Both the position numbers and the translations under genes were made by a program. The notes below the pieces were generated by a model. The model was not told the DNA's origin. It saw only the letters and a list, made by a program, of their open reading frames with translations, and searched no databases. A stretch of 38,565 nt of DNA from 2-02-FULL-66-14 sp037443705 (lineage in GTDB: Bacteria > Pseudomonadota > Gammaproteobacteria > Burkholderiales > SG8-39). This document shows positions 16,672 to 25,058 of the stretch, piece after piece (within the stretch, counting starts at the first letter, position 1; the number at the start of each line of letters is the position of its first letter). The stretch covers positions 1 to 38,565 of the forward strand of contig JBBINV010000039.1 of NCBI GenBank assembly GCA_037443705.1. The letters are read 5' to 3'.

Positions 16672-17249
16672 GAAAACATCACCGTTCCGAGGCTCGCGCC
16701 GTCCGCTTCGATCAAGGACGATACGGCGGCGAAGCCTACATTGGTTCGTTTTGTCAGCCGAAGCACGCCGAAGCGTTCCGTGTAGCGTTCCAGATCGAGC
16801 CGCACGAAAAGCCACTGGCCGGGCTGGGGCGGCAAGAGCAATCTCTGAAGCAAAGCCTTGTTCAGCGCCACGACGGTTCTCACCAGTGTTTCCGACCCTT
16901 GATCGGCAAGATAGGTTTCCGGACCGGAGAACCTCGCCCGTCGGACGATCAACTGCTCGTCAAAGGAAACCCTCTCCGGAAGCTCCGAAGGGGAATCCGG
17001 CACGACGCCCAGCCACCTTCTTTGTCCGTTTTCCGACCACGTCATTGTGGCGCAGTATCGATCAGCGTCCTTCCCTGACGGCTCGATCGACTCGATCGCG
17101 ACCCGATCGGTCCGGATCAACCGTGACAACCGAAAGCTGATGTCCGACGCGCGGCCAAGACGGGACGCCAGCGCGTCGAAGAGCGTGGAGCCCTGAAGAT
17201 AATCGCGCGCGCCCAGGAACGGCAGCTTGAGGGTCTGCAGCGTGTTCAT
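16656..17249 (-). CDS. Unknown protein of the acyl module
   Basis: 197 residues; I do not recognise the family. The N-terminus reads LPFLGARDYLQGSTLFDALA, and the middle is rich in beta-strand-like stretches (YCATMTWSENGQRRWLGVV, LFVRLDLERY). The C-terminus ends VMFSWLKK. No signal peptide, membrane helix or known catalytic motif is seen. It overlaps the KAS III-like gene by 16 bases and so is almost surely co-translated with it and ACP. A role in loading, modifying or releasing the acyl chain is the natural guess; a hot-dog-like fold is possible but not shown. The 55 bases between it and wzx hold nothing clear. Confidence 0.7.
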   Translation of the reverse strand: MNTLQTLKLPFLGARDYLQGSTLFDALASRLGRASDISFRLSRLIRTDRVAIESIEPSGKDADRYCATMTWSENGQRRWLGVVPDSPSELPERVSFDEQLIVRRARFSGPETYLADQGSETLVRTVVALNKALLQRLLLPPQPGQWLFVRLDLERYTERFGVLRLTKRTNVGFAAVSSLIEADGASLGTVMFSWLKK

Positions 17250-17304
17250 TGACCCATCCTCTCCGAATCGGGAACGGTTGTGGCCGGAACAGTCGCCGGA
17301 GGCT

Positions 17305-18756
17305 TCACGTCCGCAGCCCCTCGCGCAATGCCACGCGCACCGAAGACAGCTTGACGATTCCGAGCACCAATCCGCCGCCCGCCATCGCTGCGAGCGCCGC
17401 GGCCTTGAGGATCGCGAGAGTCACGGACACCTCGAGCTGTCCGAGAGCTAACGACGCCGCGGCAACCGAGACAACCAAGGCCGCGCAGTACGCCAGCTTC
17501 GCCTTCTCCAGCGGGATCGGATGCAGGCCCTGCGACCACGTCAGGTACAGGCCCGTCAGCACGCCGTAAGACAGGAACGTCGACGTCGCGGCGCCCGCTG
17601 CCCCCATCGCCGGAATGAGGATGAAGTTCAGACCTACGTTCGTGAGCGCAGTAATCCACGCAGCCAGCGCAAGCAGGCGGGTACGGCGCGAAATGGATAT
17701 GCCGACGGCAGTGATCTGCGTCGTTCCGGCAAGCACCACTCCCATTACGAGTATCCCGAGCGCCGACGCGGCCGGCCAGTATTCGGCCGGAGTAAGGAGA
17801 CGGAGAACCTCGGGTCCGAACAACGCGACCGTCGAACCGGCAAGCGCAAGAAAGAAGAACCAGACCGAAAGGATACGCGCGAACGTTCGCCGGTAGTCTG
17901 CGTCCTCGCGCCGGATCTTGTGCGCAACCGGGCTCCACGCCTGGCCGAATGCGCTGTTGAGAAAGAGGACGGCCGTGCCGAACTTGTACGCGATCGCGAA
18001 GAGCCCGAGCTGTGTCGCATCCGACAGCTCCGCCAGCATCCACCGGTCGGCGCTGGCGAAGATCCAGTAGCCCAGCCCCCCAAAGATGAACGGATGGCCG
18101 AACGCAACGAGACGCCGTGCCGTTTCGCCATCGAAGGCAAATGCAAGATCTCTCCGAATCAGCGCAAGCGCGAGCGGCACAGAGATGATCGCCCCGATTA
18201 ACCCGCCCAGAAAGAGCCCCTCGAGCCCGGCGTCAAAGGCCAAAATGAGGATAAGACCCGCGACGACGCCGACGAGGTGCTTCAGGAAGGACACCAGCGC
18301 GAACTTCCATGGCGTGAAATGAAGCCTCAGGGTATCAAGGCAATACTGAAGAGCTTGCTCGGGCACGATAGTCGCGAGCGCGAGAAGCGCGATCGTCCAC
18401 GTCACGCCGTAGCGCTCCGAGAGGAGCTCGCGGACAGGATACAGACCGAAGACAAGCGCCAGTACGACCGCGAACGACCAGCCCATAAGAACACCTAACC
18501 CGGTCGAGACGATGGTGGGCTGCATCGAGCGCTCGGTCTCCGGATCCCAATAGAACCGCTGCGCCGCGTTGTTCAGCCCCATGTTCGCGACGAGCGCGAT
18601 GATTCCCATGGTCGTTGAAACAAGGGCATAGATACCGAACTGCTCCACCGTGAAAACATGGGCATAGACCGGAAACGTCGCGAATCCGATGAAGCGGAAA
18701 ATGAAATCCGCAGCGCCGTAGACGGCGATGTCCTTGCCGAGGCGCCCGAGCGTCAC
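17305..18756 (-). CDS. wzx: Wzx-type oligosaccharide flippase
   Basis: 483 residues, with about a dozen hydrophobic helices spread along the protein, as in the MATE-like/PST polysaccharide transporters. The opening 'GRLGKDIAVYGAADFIFRF' followed by 'YAHVFTVEQFGIYALV' is the standard first two-helix pattern of this family. It would move the undecaprenyl-linked repeat unit to the periplasm. The GTG start at 18756 overlaps the upstream glycosyltransferase stop by 4 bases (GTGA). A Wzy polymerase is not found in the window, so it must lie elsewhere or the unit is not polymerised by that route. The gene symbol is by function, not by close match. Confidence 0.87.
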   Translation of the reverse strand: MTLGRLGKDIAVYGAADFIFRFIGFATFPVYAHVFTVEQFGIYALVSTTMGIIALVANMGLNNAAQRFYWDPETERSMQPTIVSTGLGVLMGWSFAVVLALVFGLYPVRELLSERYGVTWTIALLALATIVPEQALQYCLDTLRLHFTPWKFALVSFLKHLVGVVAGLILILAFDAGLEGLFLGGLIGAIISVPLALALIRRDLAFAFDGETARRLVAFGHPFIFGGLGYWIFASADRWMLAELSDATQLGLFAIAYKFGTAVLFLNSAFGQAWSPVAHKIRREDADYRRTFARILSVWFFFLALAGSTVALFGPEVLRLLTPAEYWPAASALGILVMGVVLAGTTQITAVGISISRRTRLLALAAWITALTNVGLNFILIPAMGAAGAATSTFLSYGVLTGLYLTWSQGLHPIPLEKAKLAYCAALVVSVAAASLALGQLEVSVTLAILKAAALAAMAGGGLVLGIVKLSSVRVALREGLRT

Positions 18757-20063
18757 GCCGCGCCCTCCGCGGGAAGCCTGCCGCGCACCAGCGGATGCTC
18801 AATCCGCGGCCGGCGCCGGTTGTACTCGCCCTTGAGCGGGTGAAACAGATTCATCAGGTCGACTGCCTCCCCCTCGAGGATCTTCCGGTAGACCGAGCCG
18901 AACAGATGCTGCGCCGTCTCGTAGGAGTGGTATTTCTCCGCGTAGGCGCGGCCCGCCCGGCCGAGCGCCTCGCGCAGCCGCGGCGAGGTCACGAGCGCGC
19001 GCAGGTGCTCGAGCACGGTCTCGGGCGTCGTCGAGAGGATCGGGCATTCGTCGAGGAACGCGTAGCGCCGAAAGAGCGTCGCGCGCGCCTCGTCCTCGAT
19101 GTTGGAGAGCACCGGCAGCCCGGCGGCCATGCCCTCGATCGCGCTCAGCGCGTAGGCGCCCGCAATCAGCTGCTCGACGAGGATGTCGGCCTTCGGCAGC
19201 GCCGCCAGCACCTCGCGATTCTGAACCCGCTCGAAGAGCTTCAACTCCACCTGCAGGCCCTCGTCGCGCAGTCGCTCCACCGCCTCGACGACGTACTCGG
19301 TGCCCTTGAAACCGCGGTGGTTGGGTGTGTGCGCGACGGTCACGGCGCCGTTGCGTCCGTCGGCGGGGGAGTAGGTCGCTCTTGGGGCGATGGCGTCCAT
19401 GTCCACGCACAACGCGCTTGGCAGCGTGACGTCCCAGCGTGCCATGCCATGCACGACCGGGCCGCAGATCACGCAGTCAGCGTTGCGGTTCCAGTACTCG
19501 ACGCGGCCGCGGATGCGCGGTTCCTCGCGCGCCGCCCGCGGGTAGTCGATGAGCAGGGCGTTGCGCATTGAGGTGTTGGCGATGCGCGAGTACTGGTGAG
19601 CGTCCGCGCCGTAGGGGATTACCACCGTGCGTACACCGGCCAGCCGCAGCAGGAAACCCTCGAGCCGCCAGATTGGCGTGCCCCCGAGAGGGCCGCCGGA
19701 GAACGGGATGTGCAGCACCGCGGCGTGACGTGCAATGTACAGGTGCGCGGCGAGCGGCGCGAACGCAAGCGCAAGCCATCCGCGGCCGAGGCGACGACCG
19801 AAATCTTCATAGTAGAGGTCATAGTCCTCGCGCCGGGCGATCGACGGATAGAAGGTGCTCATCAGCGTGCACGACTCCCACCCAGCGAGCTGCATCGCGC
19901 GCGACCAGTACTTATTATTCGTGATCGGTTCCGGGCCCCAGACCAGCATGCGCTTACGACGCCTCGCGTAGCCGAGGTGCAGCAGAACCAGGGCCGGCAC
20001 TGCAGCCAGATAGCCGAGCGCGCGCAGCCAACGCGCGATGCCAAGCTTGAATCCGGTGGTCAC
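18753..20063 (-). CDS. Glycosyltransferase (GT-B, family 4-like), paralog of 12610-13782
   Basis: 436 residues. A short hydrophobic stretch near the N-terminus (LGYLAAVPALVLLHLGY) may associate it with the membrane. WRLEGFLLRLAGVRTVVIPYGADA lies in the acceptor half. The donor half has VAHTPNHRGFKGTEYVVEA and ILVEQLIAGAYALSAIEGMA followed by 'GLPVLSN'. GTG 20063 overlaps the LpxD-like gene's stop by 4 bases. It is distinct from the 12610-13782 protein in the N-terminal half, as expected for enzymes using different acceptors. Donor and acceptor are unknown. Confidence 0.82.
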   Translation of the reverse strand: MTTGFKLGIARWLRALGYLAAVPALVLLHLGYARRRKRMLVWGPEPITNNKYWSRAMQLAGWESCTLMSTFYPSIARREDYDLYYEDFGRRLGRGWLALAFAPLAAHLYIARHAAVLHIPFSGGPLGGTPIWRLEGFLLRLAGVRTVVIPYGADAHQYSRIANTSMRNALLIDYPRAAREEPRIRGRVEYWNRNADCVICGPVVHGMARWDVTLPSALCVDMDAIAPRATYSPADGRNGAVTVAHTPNHRGFKGTEYVVEAVERLRDEGLQVELKLFERVQNREVLAALPKADILVEQLIAGAYALSAIEGMAAGLPVLSNIEDEARATLFRRYAFLDECPILSTTPETVLEHLRALVTSPRLREALGRAGRAYAEKYHSYETAQHLFGSVYRKILEGEAVDLMNLFHPLKGEYNRRRPRIEHPLVRGRLPAEGAA

Positions 20064-20959
20064 TGTACTTCCCGCATCCGTTTCAGATTGCGAATGAACA
20101 AGCTATGCTCGATCGCGAAGTTCCCAGTCACGTGCCCGCCGGTCGGCACGTCGGTCGTGACGACGGCACCGAGCGAGATCCGCGCCCCGGCACCGACCCT
20201 CAGGCGGTTCGATACCGTCGCTTTCGGGCCGATCCAGACGCGGTCCTCGACCACCGAGCCACCGGAGGCCGAGGCGCCGAGATGAATCAGACAGTCCCTG
20301 CCGATCGACACGCAATGACCGATGAAGGCGAGCGCGTTAATCTTGGTGCCGCTGCCGATGCGCGTATCGCCGAGGAACCGCATACCCTTGGCGATGCAGG
20401 CGTTCGCCCCGATCTCGACCGCATTGCCTACTCGCACGCAGCCGGTGTGGCGCACCGACAGCACACCCTTGCGGGTCCACTTCTTCTCGTACCCTTCGGT
20501 GCCGACCGTCGCCCCAGAGCGCACGATGCAGTCGTGCCCGAGCTCCACGTCGGGCATGACGCAGGCCATGGGCTCGATCAGGCAACCGGCACCGATGCTC
20601 ACGTTGTACTCGGCCACGTAGGCCCGTGGATGCACGACCGCGCTTGGGTCGATGCGCGTTGGCGTCCTGACGTAGGTCCGCAGGCAGAAGTAGTTGTAGA
20701 GCGAGTAGAACTCGTAGCGCGGGTCCTCGCTGCTCAGTACCGCCTTCCCGGCCGCGCGCACGCGGCCAGCAAGATCGGGCGTAGTTATGACCGCGACGAT
20801 ATGCGGGTTCGCCTCGAGCGCCCCGAAGAACCGCGGGTCGTCGAGGAATGTCAGCGTCCCAGGCAGATCGCTTTCCACCAAGCCGAGTGCCGCACAGCCG
20901 ATTTCTGCGTCGATCCGGCGGCCGAGCGCCTCGCTCAGAAGCTGCTTGTCGATTTTCAT
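20060..20959 (-). CDS. LpxD-like hexapeptide-repeat N-acyltransferase (copy 2)
   Basis: 299 residues. The N-terminal 100 residues (LTFLDDPRFFGALEANPHIVAVITTP) resemble the nucleotide-binding domain of LpxD. The rest is a beta-helix of hexapeptides (IDPSAVVHPRAYVAEYNVSIG and onward). INALAFIGHCVSIG carries a His at the LpxD catalytic position. AGGAG precedes ATG 20959, and only 10 bases separate it from the upstream dehydrogenase-like gene. Two such proteins in one locus suggest two acylated amino sugars or two acyl groups. Acetyl- and formyl-transferase roles cannot be excluded from sequence alone. Confidence 0.82.
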   Translation of the reverse strand: MKIDKQLLSEALGRRIDAEIGCAALGLVESDLPGTLTFLDDPRFFGALEANPHIVAVITTPDLAGRVRAAGKAVLSSEDPRYEFYSLYNYFCLRTYVRTPTRIDPSAVVHPRAYVAEYNVSIGAGCLIEPMACVMPDVELGHDCIVRSGATVGTEGYEKKWTRKGVLSVRHTGCVRVGNAVEIGANACIAKGMRFLGDTRIGSGTKINALAFIGHCVSIGRDCLIHLGASASGGSVVEDRVWIGPKATVSNRLRVGAGARISLGAVVTTDVPTGGHVTGNFAIEHSLFIRNLKRMREVQ

Positions 20960-20969
20960 GTGCGCGCTC

Positions 20970-22060
20970 CTATAGCGAATTTGCCGCCTCGTTGTGCCCG
21001 CAGGCGAACCCTTGGCAGAGGGGGTCGCGTAGCGCCTCGCGCTCGGCCTCGGTGGCGGCGAGGCCCTTGCGGCGAAGCCGCGCAAGGATCTCGCCCACCT
21101 TGAGCCCCGCGGCATGCAGCCTTAGCACCGGTGCGGGCCCGACGTGGGCGGTGCTCGCGCTCATGTAGCCGGCGGGCGCAACTGGCTGCGGATGCACGCG
21201 CAGGCCGGCCGCGGCGAGATCGCCCGCGTCCACGCCGCCCGCGATGTGAACGAGCGCCAGACCCGGATTGAGCGCGGCGAGCCGCGCGCCGTCCAGCGCG
21301 CACCCGGCACCGAGGAGCGGCTTGCGCGATTGGTGCTCGGCCAGGATCAGCGCATCGGCATGCGCCAGCAGTCGCGCCGCGCGCGCGGCGTCGAATCCGC
21401 CNNNNNNNNNNNNNNNNNNNCATGCACCTCGGCGCCGAGCGCGCTGAGCGCCGCCGCCGCGACCTCCGCGAATACCCCGGAGCCGAGCACTACGATCCGC
21501 GAGCGCAGCACCTCGAGGCCGGCCTCGAACACCAGCCGCACCGCGAGGGGGCCAAGGAAGGAAAGCACGTCCACCGCCGCGTGCCGCTCGTTGGTGCCGA
21601 GCACCGCAATCCCACGGTGTCGGCAAGCCTCGAGGTCCAAGTCCGCGCGCCGGTATTCCCACGTCTCGAACATGAGCGCCACCGCCGCGGTGGCCTTCAG
21701 CCGCGCAAGAAACGCGTCATCCAGCGGCCTCACTGCGCCGAGGTTCGTGACGATGTCGGCGGCGCCGACCTCCAGCGCGCCGCGTCCGGGAAGGGCTTCG
21801 ATCGCATGCGCGCAGCCCCACGTCCGTGCGACCCAGAGGGTCTGCGCCACGGCTTCGGCCGCGCTGCCGTGGCGGCCGTCCCTCGCGAGCACCAGCACCC
21901 GCTCGGCGCCGGCGAACGCGGCGAGCGGCGCGGTGAGCGCGAAGGCGCCGGTCGCGGCCTCCGTCAGCACGACAAGCCCGTGCAGATCGAGTCCAAGCGC
22001 GCCGATGGTCTCGGCGGCGAGTCTGCGGCAGCGGTTCAGATCGAGAACTGTCGGCACCAT
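20970..22060 (-). CDS. NAD(P)-binding dehydrogenase-like protein, interrupted by a sequence gap
   Basis: The frame from ATG 22060 reads MVPTVLDLNRCRRLAAETIG and contains a Rossmann loop (IVVLGSGVFAEVAAAALSALGAEVH) just before the N run at 21402-21420. After the N run the protein continues in a different frame (FDAARAARLLAHADALILAE, then LNPGLALVHIAGGVDAGDL) to a TAG at 20970. The frame change shows that 19 N is not the true gap length. The layout resembles D-2-hydroxyacid-dehydrogenase-type Rossmann proteins, but the N-terminal half is unfamiliar. The start overlaps asnB copy 2 by 25 bases. The adjacent GGAGG is too close to the ATG, and the next codon, GTG, is an alternative. The role in the pathway is unknown. 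Confidence 0.6.
21402..21420. other. Run of 19 N (assembly or scaffold gap)
   Basis: The only ambiguous bases in the window. The two sides belong to the same gene but lie in different reading frames, so the real missing length is not 19 bases (it differs from 19 modulo 3). Confidence 0.98.
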
Positions 22061-23907
22061 TCCTCCGTCGAGAGAAGGGACCAGATGAGAAGCCGACGGT
22101 TGATCCGACCCGAGAGGTGCTCGTCGATCAGCGAGCGCACCGCCCCGCGGTCGAGCCAGGCGTAGATGCGCGCGTCGGTTTCGAGGAGCGTGCGCTTCAC
22201 GTACTCGATGCTGTCGCCGCGGAACCACGAGGCGTCAGGCGCAGAGAAGCCCTGCTTTTCGCGCGCGGCGACCTCCTCGGGGATGTAGCGCCGCATCACC
22301 TTGCGCAGCAGGAGCTTGCCGTCGCGGGTGCGCCGGTAGTAGCGCTCGGCCTTCTTGCCCGGCTCGTTCTCGTTCAGGCGCACCACCTCGGCGAGGTTCC
22401 CGAGCTTCAGCCGCGCCGGAACGCGCATGGCGAAGTCGACGAGGTCGTTGTCGAGGAACGGCACGCGCGACTCGAGCCCGTGCGCCATCGAGAGCTTGTC
22501 CTCGACCACCAGCAGCCCGTGCAGGAAGGTCTTCGCCTCGAAGTAGAGCGAGTGGTTGACGTAGTCCTCGGGGCGCGTGAGGCTCGGCGCGTGCTCGTGG
22601 AACACCGACTCGAAGATGTCGCGCGTCCACACGCTCTCGACGTCACTCCACACCGGCCGGAACACCTCGCGGATCGTGCGGTTGGGAATCAGGCGCTGCC
22701 AGAACACGTAGTACTTGTCGACGTAGTGGCGGAAGTCGTCATTCACCACCGCGCGGTAGTAGCGCCAGGGATAGCCGCCGAACAGCTCGTCGCCGCCGGT
22801 GCCCGCGAGCACCACCTTCACGAACTTTCCGGCGAGCTGCGCGATGTAGAAGTTCGGGTAGCTCTGGCCGACGCGCGGCTCCTCCACGTGCCACGCGAGG
22901 CGCGGCATCACCCGCTCCATGTCGCCCGCCTTCAGCACCATCTCGTAGTGCTCGGTGCGGAAGAGGTACGACATGTGCTCGGCCTTGGCGCGCTCGTCGA
23001 AGGCGAGCTCCAGCCCCGAAGCCGAGGTGAGGTCGAAGCCGCAGGTGAACGTCTTGATGTAGGGGAGCTCGCGCGCGGCGAGCGCGGTGACCGAGCCCGA
23101 GTCCATGCCTCCGGAGAGGTAGGCGCCGACGTCCACGTCGCTCACGAGCTGGCGCTTCACCGCCTGGCGGAAAAGGCGGTCCAGCTCCTCCTCGTATTCG
23201 CGCTCGTCCGCGGCGCGCTCGGGCTCCCGGAAGTGGTAGTCCCAGTAGCGGCGCACGCGCGGCTCGGCGCCCGCGGCCGCCTCGAGCAGGCACCCCGCGG
23301 GCAGCAGGCGCACCCCGGCGAAGAGCGTGCGGTCAGTGAAGAAGTTCTGAAACGTGAAGTACTCGAGTAGCGCTTCCTTGTCCAGCCCGGCGCGGAACGC
23401 GGGGTGGCCGAGAAAGGCCTTGACCTCGGAGCCGAAGAGCAGCGCCTCTCCGCAGCGCGCGTAGTAGAGCGGCTTCACGCCGTAGCGGTCGCGCGCGAGA
23501 AGCAGCCGCCGCTCGCGCTTGTCCCAGAGGGCGAACGCGAACATGCCGTTCAGGCGCGGGAGCACCTCCCGGCCCCATTCGGCGAGCGCGTGGAGCAGCA
23601 CCTCGCTGTCGCTGCGCGAGTGGAACCGGTGCCCGAGCGCCTCGAGCTCCGCGCGCAGCTCGCGGAAGTTGTAGATCTCGCCGTTGTAGCTGAGCGCGTA
23701 GCGGCCGTCCGGCGTCACCATCGGCTGGCGGCCGGCGGGCGTGAGGTCGATGATCGCGAGCCGCCGGTGCCCGAGCCCCGCGGCGCCGTCGCTGTAGAAG
23801 CCCTCGCCGTCGGGCCCGCGGTGCGCGATCGCATCGGTCATGGGCTTGAGCAGCGCCGGCGAAGCGGGCGCGCCGTCGAGATTGAGGATGCCAGCGATCC
23901 CGCACAT
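22036..23907 (-). CDS. asnB: Glutamine-dependent asparagine synthase-like amidotransferase (copy 2)
   Basis: 623 residues starting Met-Cys-Gly-Ile-Ala, with Cys2 as glutaminase nucleophile and HRGPDGEGFY close behind. LGHRRLAIIDL and LSYNGEIYNFRELRAEL are the normal glutaminase segments. LSGGMDSGSV is the synthetase P-loop. C-terminal SRVPFLDNDLVDFAMRVP is typical of the AsnB type. Compared with copy 1 (8398-10401) it lacks the extra N-terminal segment and is closer to the common AsnB length. It lies 5 bases after the DegT aminotransferase stop. Amidation of a uronic acid of the repeat unit is the likely role (inference). Confidence 0.9.
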   Translation of the reverse strand: MCGIAGILNLDGAPASPALLKPMTDAIAHRGPDGEGFYSDGAAGLGHRRLAIIDLTPAGRQPMVTPDGRYALSYNGEIYNFRELRAELEALGHRFHSRSDSEVLLHALAEWGREVLPRLNGMFAFALWDKRERRLLLARDRYGVKPLYYARCGEALLFGSEVKAFLGHPAFRAGLDKEALLEYFTFQNFFTDRTLFAGVRLLPAGCLLEAAAGAEPRVRRYWDYHFREPERAADEREYEEELDRLFRQAVKRQLVSDVDVGAYLSGGMDSGSVTALAARELPYIKTFTCGFDLTSASGLELAFDERAKAEHMSYLFRTEHYEMVLKAGDMERVMPRLAWHVEEPRVGQSYPNFYIAQLAGKFVKVVLAGTGGDELFGGYPWRYYRAVVNDDFRHYVDKYYVFWQRLIPNRTIREVFRPVWSDVESVWTRDIFESVFHEHAPSLTRPEDYVNHSLYFEAKTFLHGLLVVEDKLSMAHGLESRVPFLDNDLVDFAMRVPARLKLGNLAEVVRLNENEPGKKAERYYRRTRDGKLLLRKVMRRYIPEEVAAREKQGFSAPDASWFRGDSIEYVKRTLLETDARIYAWLDRGAVRSLIDEHLSGRINRRLLIWSLLSTEEWCRQFSI

Positions 23908-23912
23908 GAGGT

Positions 23913-25058
23913 CTACGCCATGCCCTTCAGCTCGCGCACTACCCGCCGGAAATCTTCCTCGGACATGCGGTTGTGCAGCGGAATCGCCATCGTGAAGCGC
24001 GCGCAGTCGCGCGCCGCCGGGTAGTCGTCAGCGTGAAGCCCGAAGCGGTCGCGGTAGTAGCCGAGCATGTGCACGGCGTGGGTGCCGGGCCGCGCCGCGA
24101 TCCCGGCCGCCTGCAGGCGCTCCATGATCGCGTCGCGCGGCGCGGGCGAGCGGGCTTCGTCCACGTACACGACGAAGGACTGCCAGCCGTGGCGGTCGCC
24201 GTCGGGAACGGAGGGCAGGCGCAGCCAGTCGATGCCGCCCAGCTCGCGCCGGTAGAACTCGGCCCACTTCTGCCGCTCGTCGATGAACGCGTCGAGCCTG
24301 GCGAGCTGCGCCAGCCCCACCGCGCCCTGCAGATCGGTCATGCGGTAGTTGAAGCCGAGGAGGTTGAACTCCGGCAGTAGCCAGGGGCGCGGGCCGCGAT
24401 GGCGCTCCTCCTCCGGGACGCTCGCGCCGTGGTTTCGCAGCATCGCGACGCGCGCGGCGATCGCATCGTCGTCGGTGGTGACCATTCCGCCTTCGCCTGT
24501 TGTGATCGACTTGCGCGGGTGAAATGAAAAAGCCGCGGCGAGGCCGAGCGATCCGGCCGGTCGGCCGCGGTAGCCGGCCCCGGCCGCGCACGCCGCGTCC
24601 TCCACGATCGGCACGCCGGGTGCCGCGGCGGCGATTGCGTCGATGTCGGCGCAAAGGCCGAACAGGTGCACGGCGATCACGGCCCGCGTCCGCGGCGTGA
24701 CCCGTCGCGCCACTTCGCGTGGATCAAGATTGAAGCTCGTGCGGTCGACGTCGGCAAGCACGGGCGTCGCGCCGCAGTAAAGCACCGCGTTCGCGGTCGC
24801 TACCCAGGTGAACGAAGGCACGATCACCTCGTCGCCCGGGCCGATCTCCATCGCGGCGAGGATCAGGTGCAGCGCGGTGGTGCAGCTCGAAGCGGCGAGC
24901 GCGTGCCGCACCTGGTGGCGCGCGGCGAACGCCTTCTCGAACTGCGCGACCTTCGGCCCCTGCGTGAGCCAGCCGCTCTCGAGCGGCTCGCGCAGCGCCC
25001 GCCACTCCTCGTCGCCGGTGCAGGGCTGCGCGATCGCGATCGGGCGGCGTCCGGCCAC
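23913..25058 (-). CDS. DegT/DnrJ/EryC1 (ArnB-type) sugar aminotransferase
   Basis: 381 residues. The PLP-binding Lys183 sits in SFHPRKSITTGEGGMV. SSCTTALHLILAAMEIGPGD and IVEDAACAAGAGYRG are the PLP phosphate and ring-contact segments. LGFNYRMTDLQGAVGLAQL is typical of keto-sugar aminotransferases. GTG 25058 overlaps the epimerase TAG by one base, and I take it as the start. The substrate may be the 4-keto sugar from Gmd (a GDP-perosamine-synthase-like role) or one from the WbpM-like dehydratase; the sequence does not decide. An acyl group could then be added by an LpxD-like enzyme. Confidence 0.88.
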   Translation of the reverse strand: MAGRRPIAIAQPCTGDEEWRALREPLESGWLTQGPKVAQFEKAFAARHQVRHALAASSCTTALHLILAAMEIGPGDEVIVPSFTWVATANAVLYCGATPVLADVDRTSFNLDPREVARRVTPRTRAVIAVHLFGLCADIDAIAAAAPGVPIVEDAACAAGAGYRGRPAGSLGLAAAFSFHPRKSITTGEGGMVTTDDDAIAARVAMLRNHGASVPEEERHRGPRPWLLPEFNLLGFNYRMTDLQGAVGLAQLARLDAFIDERQKWAEFYRRELGGIDWLRLPSVPDGDRHGWQSFVVYVDEARSPAPRDAIMERLQAAGIAARPGTHAVHMLGYYRDRFGLHADDYPAARDCARFTMAIPLHNRMSEEDFRRVVRELKGMA

